Part shown: piece by piece, positions 39,806 through 46,055 of the stretch | Layout: each line of letters begins with the position of its first letter | How positions within the stretch are numbered: position 1 is the stretch's first letter | Translations under genes and position numbers: made by a program | DNA from: Streptomyces sp. NBC_00287 | GTDB lineage: Bacteria > Actinomycetota > Actinomycetes > Streptomycetales > Streptomycetaceae | Direction of reading: 5' to 3' | DNA length: 64,000 bases | Assembly (NCBI RefSeq): GCF_036173105.1 | Contig: NZ_CP108053.1 | Span: 5,580,001-5,644,000 of the forward strand | Notes under the pieces: generated by a model | What the model was told of the DNA's origin: nothing | Database searches by the model: none | Seen by the model: the letters and a program-made list of their open reading frames with translations, nothing else

Positions 39806-39840
39806 AAGGGCGGGCACCCGCCAGGTGCCCGCCCTTTCTC
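39806..39840. terminator. Terminator after the GlsB-like gene
   Basis: A perfect 13-bp stem, AAGGGCGGGCACC (39806-39818)/GGTGCCCGCCCTT (39824-39836), with a 5-base loop, is followed by TCTC. It separates the plus-strand gene from the convergent yajQ and can act in both directions. Confidence 0.88.
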
Positions 39841-39905
39841 GCGGAGGCTCACCGCCGCTCATGCCCCCGAGCCGGTCGCCACGGACGCGGCAGCGCCCCG
39901 GCTGA

Positions 39906-40394
39906 TCACCGGTAGTTCACAAACTGCAGCGCGAAGTCGAAGTCCTTGCCCTTCAGCAGGGCGATGATGGCCTGAAGATCGTCGCGGCTCTTGGAGCTGA
40001 CGCGGAGCTCTTCGCCCTGGACCTGGGCCTTCACGCCCTTCGGGCCCTCGTCACGGATGATCTTCGCGACCTTCTTGGCGTTCTCCTGGGAGATGCCCTC
40101 CTGGATCGACGCGAAGATCTTGTACTCCTTGCCGGAGAGCTGCGGCTCGCCCGCGTCCAGCGCCTTCAGCGAGATGCCGCGCTTGATCAGCTTGGACTGG
40201 AAGACGTCGAGGACGGCGTTCACCCGGTCCTCGGAGTTCGCCTCCATCAGGATCTTGTCACCGGACCACGAGATCGAGGCGCCCACGCCCTTGAAGTCGT
40301 AGCGCTGCGAGATCTCTTTGGCGGCCTGGTTGAGGGCGTTGTCGACCTCCTGCCGCTCGACCTTCGAGACGATGTCGAAACTGGAGTCGGCCAT
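39906..40394 (-). CDS. yajQ: YajQ-family nucleotide-binding protein
   Basis: This 162-residue protein of the YajQ/UPF0234 family has two RRM-like halves: DFDFALQFVNYR closes the protein, and EVDNALNQAAKEISQRYDFKG is the typical first helix. Relatives bind nucleic acids or cyclic di-GMP; the ligand here is untested. AAGGAG precedes the ATG by 9 bases. It is divergent from tRNA-Tyr. Confidence 0.94.
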   Translation of the reverse strand: MADSSFDIVSKVERQEVDNALNQAAKEISQRYDFKGVGASISWSGDKILMEANSEDRVNAVLDVFQSKLIKRGISLKALDAGEPQLSGKEYKIFASIQEGISQENAKKVAKIIRDEGPKGVKAQVQGEELRVSSKSRDDLQAIIALLKGKDFDFALQFVNYR

Positions 40395-40619
40395 GTCCTG
40401 TGGCTCCTTGTATCGGGGTCCGTGTCGGGTGCGTATCGGCGTACGTGGGGGCGACCGCCGAGCCCGGCATAGGTCCCGGGCCGCATCCGGATAAGCCTAG
40501 CCATCCCCGGTCCTCGGGACGGAGATCAATCGGGTGGCGAACCACCCCTCGGCATCGGGTATTGTTTACGTCGTTGCCGGGGAACGCAGCCGAGAGGCCG
40601 TTCGAAGGACAACAAACCC

Positions 40620-40701
40620 GGCGGTGTGCCCGAGCGGCCAAAGGGAGCAGACTGTAAATCTGCCGGCTCAGCCTTCCCAGGTTCGAATCCTGGCGCCGCC
40701 A
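40620..40701 (+). tRNA. tRNA-Tyr (anticodon GTA)
   Basis: The acceptor stem GGCGGTG (40620-40626) pairs with CGCCGCC (40694-40700), with discriminator A at 40701. The anticodon loop CTGTAAA places GTA at 40654-40656. A long variable arm gives the class II shape expected for bacterial tRNA-Tyr. CCA is not encoded. A TATTGT at 40560-40565 is a plausible -10 element. Confidence 0.97.
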
Positions 40702-40711
40702 CTTTGGGGAA

Positions 40712-40751
40712 GACCCCCTCAGGACTGTGGAAACACAGAGCTGAGGGGGTC
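40712..40751 (+). terminator. Terminator of tRNA-Tyr
   Basis: GACCCCCTCAG (40712-40722) pairs perfectly with CTGAGGGGGTC (40741-40751). Within the loop CTGTG-GAAA-CACAG forms a second stem, giving a long two-part hairpin followed by TCTTCGTG. Confidence 0.92.
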
Positions 40752-40788
40752 TCTTCGTGTGCGGCCGTTCCCCGGGCACACTGACCCC

Positions 40789-41001
40789 ATGACCACTCGT
40801 CGCAGAAGATGCCCCGAGTGTCGTCGGGAGATCGCCGTGGTTGCTGGGCGGTTCGCGCGGCACGATCCGCCCGGTGCTCGGGGGAGCGGGGAGCTCGTTT
40901 CGTGTGCTGGGTCTCGGCGGCCGGCGGAACTCGGTGCTGTGCAGCCGTCGTTGGACGGGTACGTCGTGCCCGAGTTTCCCGGTCAGTTGCCGCTGTTCTG
41001 A
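40789..41001 (+). CDS. Small CPxC-containing protein
   Basis: This 70-residue basic protein starts MTTRRRRCPECRREIAVV. The CPEC knuckle plus a downstream cysteine (SCAG) could form a small zinc site, and the C-terminus PEFPGQLPLF is hydrophobic. It lies just after the tRNA-Tyr terminator and is convergent with a dehydrogenase gene 13 bases away. No family was recognised. Its codon pattern and position support a real gene, but no clear ribosome-binding site is visible. Confidence 0.55.
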   Translation: MTTRRRRCPECRREIAVVAGRFARHDPPGARGSGELVSCAGSRRPAELGAVQPSLDGYVVPEFPGQLPLF

Positions 41002-41014
41002 GGGTTTGACGACC

Positions 41015-41665
41015 TCAGTTGCCCGCCACCGACTTCACCGCCACCGGTGCAGAGCCGCTGATCAACTCCAGGGTCAGTCCGGACGTGGCCGGGGTGTCGA
41101 TCAGTTCTGCGAGTACGGCGGCCACGTCGTCCCGTGGGATCGGGCCGCGGCCCGTGTGGGCCTCCAGGCGGACCAGGCCCGTGCCGGCGTCGTCCGTCAG
41201 CATGCCGGGGCGCAGCACCGTCCAGTCCAGGGCGGTCAGGCCGCGTACGTACTCGTCCGCCTCGCCCTTCGCCCGCAGGTACACGTCGAAGACCTCACTG
41301 CCCTCGTGCTTGGGGTTCGCGCCCATCGACGACACGACCACGTACCGGCGTACGCCCGCCCGCACCGCCGCGTCCGCGAACAGGATCGCCGCGTCCTTGT
41401 CCACCGTCTCCTTGCGGGTCGCCCCACTGCCCGGCCCGGCGCCCGCCGCGAAGACCGCCGCGTCCGCACCCTGCAAATGCGCCGCGACCTCCTCCACCGA
41501 CGCCGACTCCAGGTCCAGCAGCACCGGTTCGGCACCCGCCTCCCGCAGATCGGCGCCCTGTTCGGCGCGGCGGATGATGCCCGCGACCTCGTCTCCGCGC
41601 GCGGAGAGCAGCCGCTCCAGCCGCAGCGCGATCTGACCATGACCTCCAGCGATGACAATGCGCAT
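41015..41665 (-). CDS. NAD(P)-binding atypical SDR (YwnB/BVR-B type)
   Basis: This 216-residue Rossmann protein has the loop VIAGGHGQIALRL at residues 4-16 (GGHGQIA replaces the usual GATGxxG), a DLESASVEEVAAHLQGADAAVFAAG second half and VVVSSMGAN. The cofactor is probably NADPH and the substrate is unknown. The ATG at 41665 gives the standard family N-terminus; an upstream start would prepend 13 basic residues. Confidence 0.87.
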   Translation of the reverse strand: MRIVIAGGHGQIALRLERLLSARGDEVAGIIRRAEQGADLREAGAEPVLLDLESASVEEVAAHLQGADAAVFAAGAGPGSGATRKETVDKDAAILFADAAVRAGVRRYVVVSSMGANPKHEGSEVFDVYLRAKGEADEYVRGLTALDWTVLRPGMLTDDAGTGLVRLEAHTGRGPIPRDDVAAVLAELIDTPATSGLTLELISGSAPVAVKSVAGN

Positions 41666-42048
41666 GTCTTCGACCGTACGCCCGGACGGCCGCATCCGCC
41701 GCACGACTTCCCACGGCCCGCGCCCTGACCGAGGGCGCCCCGACGGCGCGCCCAGCGACAGGCGCGCGCACCCCGCTCCGGCTACCCGACGGCTCTCAGC
41801 GCGACTTACTCAGCCCGACACGCCCCGCACGCCCGAGCGTTACCCTGCCCGCCCGCGCCGCGCCAACCCCACGCGCCTGGCGCATTTCGCATCCCGCACG
41901 CCCAGCGCGTCCCAAAGCTCGCGCGCTCCGCGCACGCCGAGTTCCGCACGCTCCGCGCACACCGCAGGCCCGCGCCCCGCGCACGCAACACACCACGCAC
42001 CCGGCGCACACCGCACCCGCCAGCCACACCCGCACACCCCCCGCCCCC
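41666..42048. other. Gene-free spacer with strong strand asymmetry
   Basis: No gene can be supported in these 383 bases. From about 41820 to 42045 the plus strand is almost entirely C, A and G, with recurring CGCAC/CGCGC words; the minus strand is correspondingly G/T-rich. Open frames here are arginine- or cysteine-rich translations of the repeat and have no ribosome-binding sites. The spacer separates two minus-strand genes and should contain the dehydrogenase promoter at its left edge. Confidence 0.6.
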
Positions 42049-43323
42049 TCAAGAAACCTCCCCCCGCCCCTGCCGAGGCAGCCCCAACTCCACCGCCACC
42101 GCAGAGTTGCAGTACTCCCGCACCGCGCTCGTCCGTGCAACCACACGCCCCCGATGCACCACGATCCGGCTGTACGCCAACGACAACGCCCCCGCCAGCC
42201 GCTCCCCCCGCACCGCCAGCAGGTCCGCCGGAAACCCCGCCTCGACGCGTACCTCGGGCAGCCCCAGGACCGTCCGCGCCGCTGAACTCACCGTGTCGTA
42301 GGCGTCCTCGGGGCCCAGCCCGTAGCGGGAGGCCAGCAGATACGCCGCCTCCAGGGGGTCACCGCGCCCCACTGGGTTGGACACGTCCCGCAGCGCCCCG
42401 CTCCCCGCCGCCACCCGCACCCCGGCCGCGCGCAGCAGCCGTACCGGCGCGGTCCCTCGCCGTTCCACGCCCCCGCAGCCGCCCTGCGGCAGGCACACCA
42501 CCGTCACACCGGCCGCGGCGAGTTGGTCCGCCGTCCGGGAGGCCGCGTCGGCCGGGAGCCGCCCCAGGCCGCCGCACGGGCCCAGTGTCACCCCGGGGCG
42601 CAATCCGCCCGCCATGGCCGCCAGCCGGGACAGCCGGGCCGGGTCCTCGGCGTCCGTGTGCAGGTCGACGGGGCAGCCGTGCTCGGAGGCCAGGTCCAGG
42701 ACCGCCTCCACATATCCCGTCGGATCGGGGTCGAGATCCGGACAGCCACCCACCACCGAGGCGCCCATCTTCAGTGCGTCCCGCAGCATGGCGAGCCCGT
42801 CCGCCCCGGCCACGCCGGTCAGCAGCCGCGGCACCGCCACCGCGGTCAGCTCGGTGAGCCCGCGCAGGGAACGCCGTGCGCGCAGAACGGCGGCCAGCGC
42901 CCCGAGCCCCTGGACGTCGCCCACGCGCACGTGTGCCCGCAACGCGGTCGCTCCGTGGCCGAGCTGGAGCAAAGCCGCCTCCGTAGCCCGGCGCTGGACG
43001 TCCTGGGGGTCGTACGAGATCGGTCCTTCGGCGTCGGCCGAGAGGGCGGTGTCGCCGTGGGCGTGGGGTTCGGCGGGGGCCGGCAGGAGGAGATAGCCGG
43101 TGAGGTCCACACGCGCGCCGCACGCGCGCGTGCCGCTCGCCGCCAGGCTCCCGGCCGTGCCCACCGCCTCGATACGCCCGCCGCCCAGCCGGACGTCCAC
43201 GGTGCGCCCGTCGGTCAGCCGTGCCCCGCACAGCAGCAGAGCGGCCGGATCGGGCGGCCCGGACGGCCCCGGAGAGGACGACGAGGACGACGAGTGGGGC
43301 GGCTGGGGCTGGCTGTCGGGCAT
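42049..43323 (-). CDS. Cytosine-deaminase-like amidohydrolase, probably with altered metal site
   Basis: This 424-residue amidohydrolase-superfamily protein is closest to the cytosine deaminase branch. The HxH metal motif is present (AEPHAHGD), as is the next histidine (VDLHTDAEDP, matching HCDE in CodA). The expected third histidine block reads TLGPCGGLGRL. The metal-binding aspartate block reads AAGSGALRDVSNPVGRGDPL, where CodA has GHDDVFDPW. Two normal ligands therefore appear replaced, so deaminase activity is doubtful. The N-terminus is a Ser/Pro-rich run. Streptomycete neighbours often carry such a protein here; its role is unknown. Confidence 0.82.
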   Translation of the reverse strand: MPDSQPQPPHSSSSSSSPGPSGPPDPAALLLCGARLTDGRTVDVRLGGGRIEAVGTAGSLAASGTRACGARVDLTGYLLLPAPAEPHAHGDTALSADAEGPISYDPQDVQRRATEAALLQLGHGATALRAHVRVGDVQGLGALAAVLRARRSLRGLTELTAVAVPRLLTGVAGADGLAMLRDALKMGASVVGGCPDLDPDPTGYVEAVLDLASEHGCPVDLHTDAEDPARLSRLAAMAGGLRPGVTLGPCGGLGRLPADAASRTADQLAAAGVTVVCLPQGGCGGVERRGTAPVRLLRAAGVRVAAGSGALRDVSNPVGRGDPLEAAYLLASRYGLGPEDAYDTVSSAARTVLGLPEVRVEAGFPADLLAVRGERLAGALSLAYSRIVVHRGRVVARTSAVREYCNSAVAVELGLPRQGRGEVS

Positions 43324-43676
43324 CGCGCTCCAGGTGCTCGGGGACTGCGAGGGGGCTGCGAGGGGGCTGCGACGGGCTGCGAGGAAGTGCGAGGTGGTCT
43401 GAGGACGTGCGAGGAGGACTGCGCAGGGGACTGCGTACGAGGGCTGCGCGGGGACGCAAGATCACGCAGAGTGAGTCGAGCCTAGGGCGGTGATCCGCTC
43501 GTGGCCGGGAGGAGCGCAATAGTCGTACCGGTGTGGTCATCCGTGCGCGAGCAGCGTGGATGGCGTACCGCGGTGGCGTTTGAGGTGCCTGGGAAGCCCG
43601 CCGGTTCGGGGTGACGAGGGTGCCGCGAAACGGATTTGGGTGAACGGCGGCCGAGCGTGTAATGTCTTCATCGCTC
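43324..43676. other. Gene-free spacer with imperfect GGGCTGCGA repeats and tRNA promoter
   Basis: The left half (about 43338-43460) consists of imperfect 10-13 bp units around GGGGGCTGCGA, with two adjacent copies near exact. The right half carries the tRNA-Thr promoter. No gene was found. The repeat lies in the leader or promoter of the minus-strand amidohydrolase gene. Confidence 0.65.
43636..43665 (+). promoter_or_regulatory. Promoter of the tRNA-Thr/tRNA-Met/rpmG transcript
   Basis: TTGGGT (43636-43641) and TAATGT (43660-43665) are separated by 18 bases, placing the start about 5 bases before tRNA-Thr. Confidence 0.6.
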
Positions 43677-43749
43677 GCCCCAATAGCTCAGTCGGCAGAG
43701 CGTCTCCATGGTAAGGAGAAGGTCAACGGTTCGATTCCGTTTTGGGGCT
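43677..43749 (+). tRNA. tRNA-Thr (anticodon GGT)
   Basis: The acceptor GCCCCAA (43677-43683) pairs with TTGGGGC (43742-43748), with discriminator T. The anticodon stem TCTCC/GGAGA encloses loop ATGGTAA, giving GGT. The T arm AACGG-TTCGATT-CCGTT is intact, and CCA is not encoded. Confidence 0.97.
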
Positions 43750-43761
43750 CTGGTGTGGGAG

Positions 43762-43783
43762 GTTCCCGTCGCAAGACGGGAAC
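43762..43783 (+). other. Hairpin between tRNA-Thr and tRNA-Met
   Basis: GTTCCCGTC (43762-43770), GCAA tetraloop, GACGGGAAC (43775-43783): a perfect 9-bp stem in the 46-base spacer. It may guide processing of the tRNA precursor or act as a partial terminator. Confidence 0.8.
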
Positions 43784-43795
43784 TGATCGCATCAC

Positions 43796-43868
43796 AGCGG
43801 TGTAGCTCAGTCGGTAGAGCAAGCGGCTCATAATCGCTGTGTCACCGGTTCAAGTCCGGTCACCGCTA
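43796..43868 (+). tRNA. tRNA-Met (anticodon CAT, elongator type)
   Basis: AGCGGTG (43796-43802) pairs fully with CACCGCT (43861-43867), discriminator A. The loop CTCATAA puts CAT at 43829-43831. The paired first acceptor position rules out an initiator. A lysidine-modified Ile2 tRNA with the same anticodon cannot be wholly excluded from sequence alone. Confidence 0.9.
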
Positions 43869-43955
43869 CTGACAGTAGCCGATTGCGGGGTCGGTCCTTC
43901 GATCGGCTACTCTTGCTTGCGTTAATGTCCTATCCGTTCGTCAAGGAGCACTCAC

Positions 43956-44120
43956 GTGGCTGCCACCGACGTCCGCCCGAAGATCACGCTGGCCTGCGTG
44001 GAGTGCAAGGAGCGGAACTACATCACCAAGAAGAACCGGCGTAACAACCCGGACCGTCTTGAGATGAAGAAGCACTGCCCGCGTTGCAAGGCGCACACCG
44101 CGCACCGCGAGACGCGATAA
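43956..44120 (+). CDS. rpmG: 50S ribosomal protein L33
   Basis: This 54-residue ribosomal protein begins MAATDVRPKITLACVECK and contains both zinc-knuckle pairs, CVEC and CPRC, so it is the zinc-containing (C+) form. The GTG start at 43956 has AAGGAG upstream. Streptomycetes usually carry a second, cysteine-free paralogue elsewhere under zinc control. It is co-directional with the two upstream tRNAs and is followed by a strong terminator. Confidence 0.97.
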   Translation: MAATDVRPKITLACVECKERNYITKKNRRNNPDRLEMKKHCPRCKAHTAHRETR

Positions 44121-44133
44121 ATCAGGCTCGTAC

Positions 44134-44167
44134 GCGAGGCCGTCCCCGTAACAGGGGGCGGCCTCGC
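44134..44167 (+). terminator. Terminator after rpmG
   Basis: A 14-bp stem, GCGAGGCCGTCCCC (44134-44147)/GGGGGCGGCCTCGC (44154-44167), with one T-G wobble and a 6-base loop, begins 13 bases after the stop. Confidence 0.9.
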
Positions 44168-44250
44168 GTCGTTTCATCGGCCGGAACCGAGCGGTAACCC
44201 ATCGGGCCGGCTCCGGGAAATCACAGCTGACACCAGGAGGTGCCGAGCCC

Positions 44251-44703
44251 ATGGCGCTCGACCAGTCCTTCGTCGGGCGGAGCTATCCGCCCACCGACCC
44301 CTACGAGGTCGGCCGCGAGAAGATCCGTGAGTTCGCGGAGGCTGTGGGGGACGCCAACCCGGCGTACACGGACCCGGAGGCCGCCAAGGCGCTCGGCCAC
44401 CCCGATGTGATCGCTCCGCCGACCTTTGTGTTCGCGATCACCTTCAAGGCGGCCGGAGAGGTCATCACCGACCCCCAGCTCGGCCTCGACTACAGCCGAG
44501 TGGTGCACGGCGACCAGAAGTTCGCGTACGTCCGCCCGGTGCGCGCAGGTGACCGGCTGACGGTCACCTCGACCATCGAGGCGATCAAGTCCCTCGCGGG
44601 CAACGACATCCTGGACATCCGCGGTGAGGTCCACGACGAGGCGGGGGAGCACGTCGTGACCGCCTGGACGAAGCTGGTCGCCCGCGCGGCCGAGGAGGCG
44701 TGA
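44251..44703 (+). CDS. MaoC-like dehydratase, HadA-type subunit
   Basis: This 150-residue hot-dog protein of the MaoC N-terminal/UPF0336 family is homologous to mycobacterial HadA/HadC, the non-catalytic partners of (3R)-hydroxyacyl dehydratase. FVGRSYPPTDPYEVGREKI and HPDVIAPPTFVFAI are family landmarks. It overlaps the catalytic partner gene by 4 bases. The location after rpmG and before the secE-nusG block matches the mycobacterial hadABC locus, although streptomycetes make no mycolic acids. The acyl substrate therefore differs and is unknown. Confidence 0.92.
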   Translation: MALDQSFVGRSYPPTDPYEVGREKIREFAEAVGDANPAYTDPEAAKALGHPDVIAPPTFVFAITFKAAGEVITDPQLGLDYSRVVHGDQKFAYVRPVRAGDRLTVTSTIEAIKSLAGNDILDIRGEVHDEAGEHVVTAWTKLVARAAEEA

Positions 44704-45140
44704 GCAACCCCATGACGGCGAAGATTACGTACGCCGACGTCGAGGTCGGCACCGAGCTGCCCGCGCAGACGTTCCCCGTGACCCGTGCCACGCTCGTCCA
44801 GTACGCGGGCGCCTCGGGCGACTTCAACCCGATCCACTGGAACGAGAAGTTCGCCAAGGAGGTCGGGCTGCCGGACGTCATCGCGCACGGCATGTTCACC
44901 ATGGCCGAGGCGATTCGCGTGGTGACCGACTGGGCCGGTGACCCGGGCGCGGTCGTCGAGTACGGCGTCCGCTTCACCAAGCCCGTGGTCGTCCCGAACG
45001 ACGACCAGGGCGCCACGATCGAGGTCAGCGGCAAGGTCGCGGCCAAGCTCGACGACAACACCGTCCGGGTGGACCTGACGGCGACCAGTGCCGGGCAGAA
45101 GGTGCTGGGGATGTCGCGGGCGGTCGTTCGGCTGGCCTGA
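44700..45140 (+). CDS. MaoC-like (R)-specific dehydratase, HadB-type catalytic subunit
   Basis: This hot-dog hydratase/dehydratase of 146 residues (142 if ATG 44712 is used) has the catalytic hydratase-2 motif SGDFNPIHWNEKFAKEVG. Its Asp and His act on the hydroxyacyl thioester, followed by DVIAHGMFTMAEA. It should form a heterodimer with the upstream protein. The GTG at 44700 is favoured by the GTGA overlap. Confidence 0.92.
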   Translation: MSNPMTAKITYADVEVGTELPAQTFPVTRATLVQYAGASGDFNPIHWNEKFAKEVGLPDVIAHGMFTMAEAIRVVTDWAGDPGAVVEYGVRFTKPVVVPNDDQGATIEVSGKVAAKLDDNTVRVDLTATSAGQKVLGMSRAVVRLA

Positions 45141-45151
45141 GACGTAGGGGT

Positions 45152-45186
45152 GTAAGGGGCGTTCTCCATTGGGGGGCGCCCCTTAC
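45152..45186 (+). terminator. Terminator after the dehydratase pair
   Basis: GTAAGGGGCG (45152-45161) pairs perfectly with CGCCCCTTAC (45177-45186); the loop of 15 bases includes six Gs. Confidence 0.8.
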
Positions 45187-45224
45187 GGCGTTGAGGCCCC
45201 CTACCGGCCCAAACGGGCCACGGG

Positions 45225-45325
45225 TGGACGGAGTTCCACGGGGGACGGGGTTCCGCGGTGGATGGGTTCCACGGGGGACAGGGTTCCTCGGTGGATGGGT
45301 TCCACGTGGACGGGTTCCACGTGGA
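45225..45325. repeat. Minisatellite of 15-17 bp GTTCCACG units
   Basis: About six consecutive units follow the pattern GACGGGTTCCACGGGG with lengths 17, 16, 17, 16, 15 and 15. The last two contain the palindrome TCCACGTGGA. The array fills the spacer between the dehydratase terminator and the TetR promoter. Confidence 0.88.
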
Positions 45326-45364
45326 CGGTAACTGGCGGCACAGACCAGGCACCCCCTTGACGTA

Positions 45365-45384
45365 GTTAGTGATTGAGTACTAAC
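45365..45384. promoter_or_regulatory. TetR operator, copy 1 (regulator gene)
   Basis: A 20-bp palindrome has half-sites GTTAGT (45365-45370) and ACTAAC (45379-45384), 8 bases apart. It ends 8 bases before the regulator's ATG. The same half-sites and spacing recur at 46005-46024 in front of the efflux gene. Confidence 0.85.
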
Positions 45385-45392
45385 TTACTTGC

Positions 45393-45962
45393 ATGGTCAG
45401 GATGAGCGCAGAAGAGAGGCGCGAGAGCGTCATCCGCGCGGCGATGACGGAGTTCGCCCGCGGTGGCTATCACGGCACGTCGACCGAGGTCATCGCCAGG
45501 CGGGTCGGGGTGTCGCAGCCGTATCTCTTCCGGCTCTTCCCGGGCAAGAAGGCGATCTTTCTGGCGGCGGCGCAGCGATGTGTCGAGGACACCATCCGCA
45601 CCTTCGCTGAGGCCTCCAAGGGCCTCGAGGGCGAAGAGGCCCTGCATGCCATGGCGAACGCGTACACCGAGGTCATCGTGGAGCATCCCGAGCGGCTGCT
45701 GATGCAGATGCAGATGTACGTCGCCGTGGGGGCCGCCGAGAAGGAGGGCGACCACGAGTTCGGCGCCGCCGTGCGCGACGGCTGGATGCGGCTGTGGGAC
45801 ACCGTTCACCTGCCGCTGGGTGCCGACGTCAACGAGACGACGACCTTCATGGCGTACGGAATGCTCGTCAACTGCCTGGTCGCCATGGGATTCCCGCCCG
45901 AACACCGGGTGTGGGAAGGGCTCTACCCGTCCGCCCGTGCCAAGGGACGGCTCGAACACTGA
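45393..45962 (+). CDS. TetR-family regulator of the adjacent efflux pump
   Basis: This 189-residue repressor has its N-terminal helix-turn-helix at about residues 28-47 (TSTEVIARRVGVSQPYLFRLF) and a C-terminal ligand-binding helical domain. Its own promoter and that of the MFS gene 93 bases downstream carry identical operator half-sites, so it very probably represses both and is released by a pump substrate. The ATG at 45393 is used; ATG 45402 is an alternative. Confidence 0.92.
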   Translation: MVRMSAEERRESVIRAAMTEFARGGYHGTSTEVIARRVGVSQPYLFRLFPGKKAIFLAAAQRCVEDTIRTFAEASKGLEGEEALHAMANAYTEVIVEHPERLLMQMQMYVAVGAAEKEGDHEFGAAVRDGWMRLWDTVHLPLGADVNETTTFMAYGMLVNCLVAMGFPPEHRVWEGLYPSARAKGRLEH

Positions 45963-46004
45963 AATCCGGAAAGGCGTGTCCGGCGCTTTTTCATGATCGT
46001 AAAA

Positions 46005-46024
46005 GTTAGTCATCAATAACTAAC
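46005..46024. promoter_or_regulatory. TetR operator, copy 2 (efflux gene)
   Basis: GTTAGT (46005-46010) and ACTAAC (46019-46024) with an 8-base spacer, identical in half-sites to the site before the regulator gene. It lies 31 bases upstream of the pump start. Confidence 0.85.
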
Positions 46025-46055
46025 CAAAGACTCGTGATCACCCTCTGGGGGAGAG

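Noticed and set aside
41796..42146. Cys/Gly/Arg-rich 116-codon minus-strand frame, briefly considered as a ribosomal peptide precursor
   Set aside because: Cysteines come from repeated GTGTGC words, there is no ribosome-binding site, and it overlaps the end of the amidohydrolase gene; no peptide-modifying enzyme is nearby.
41652..42857. 401-codon plus-strand frame of Pro/Arg/Thr
   Set aside because: Translation of the strand-biased spacer and the antisense of the amidohydrolase; composition is an artefact of the base skew.
43762..43783. Inter-tRNA hairpin considered as a small RNA gene or attachment site
   Set aside because: It is only a 22-base stem-loop inside a tRNA precursor; no integrase or duplicated tRNA end is found.
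45225..45325. Minisatellite considered as a CRISPR array
   Set aside because: Units are contiguous 15-17 bp repeats without unique spacers, and no cas genes are present.
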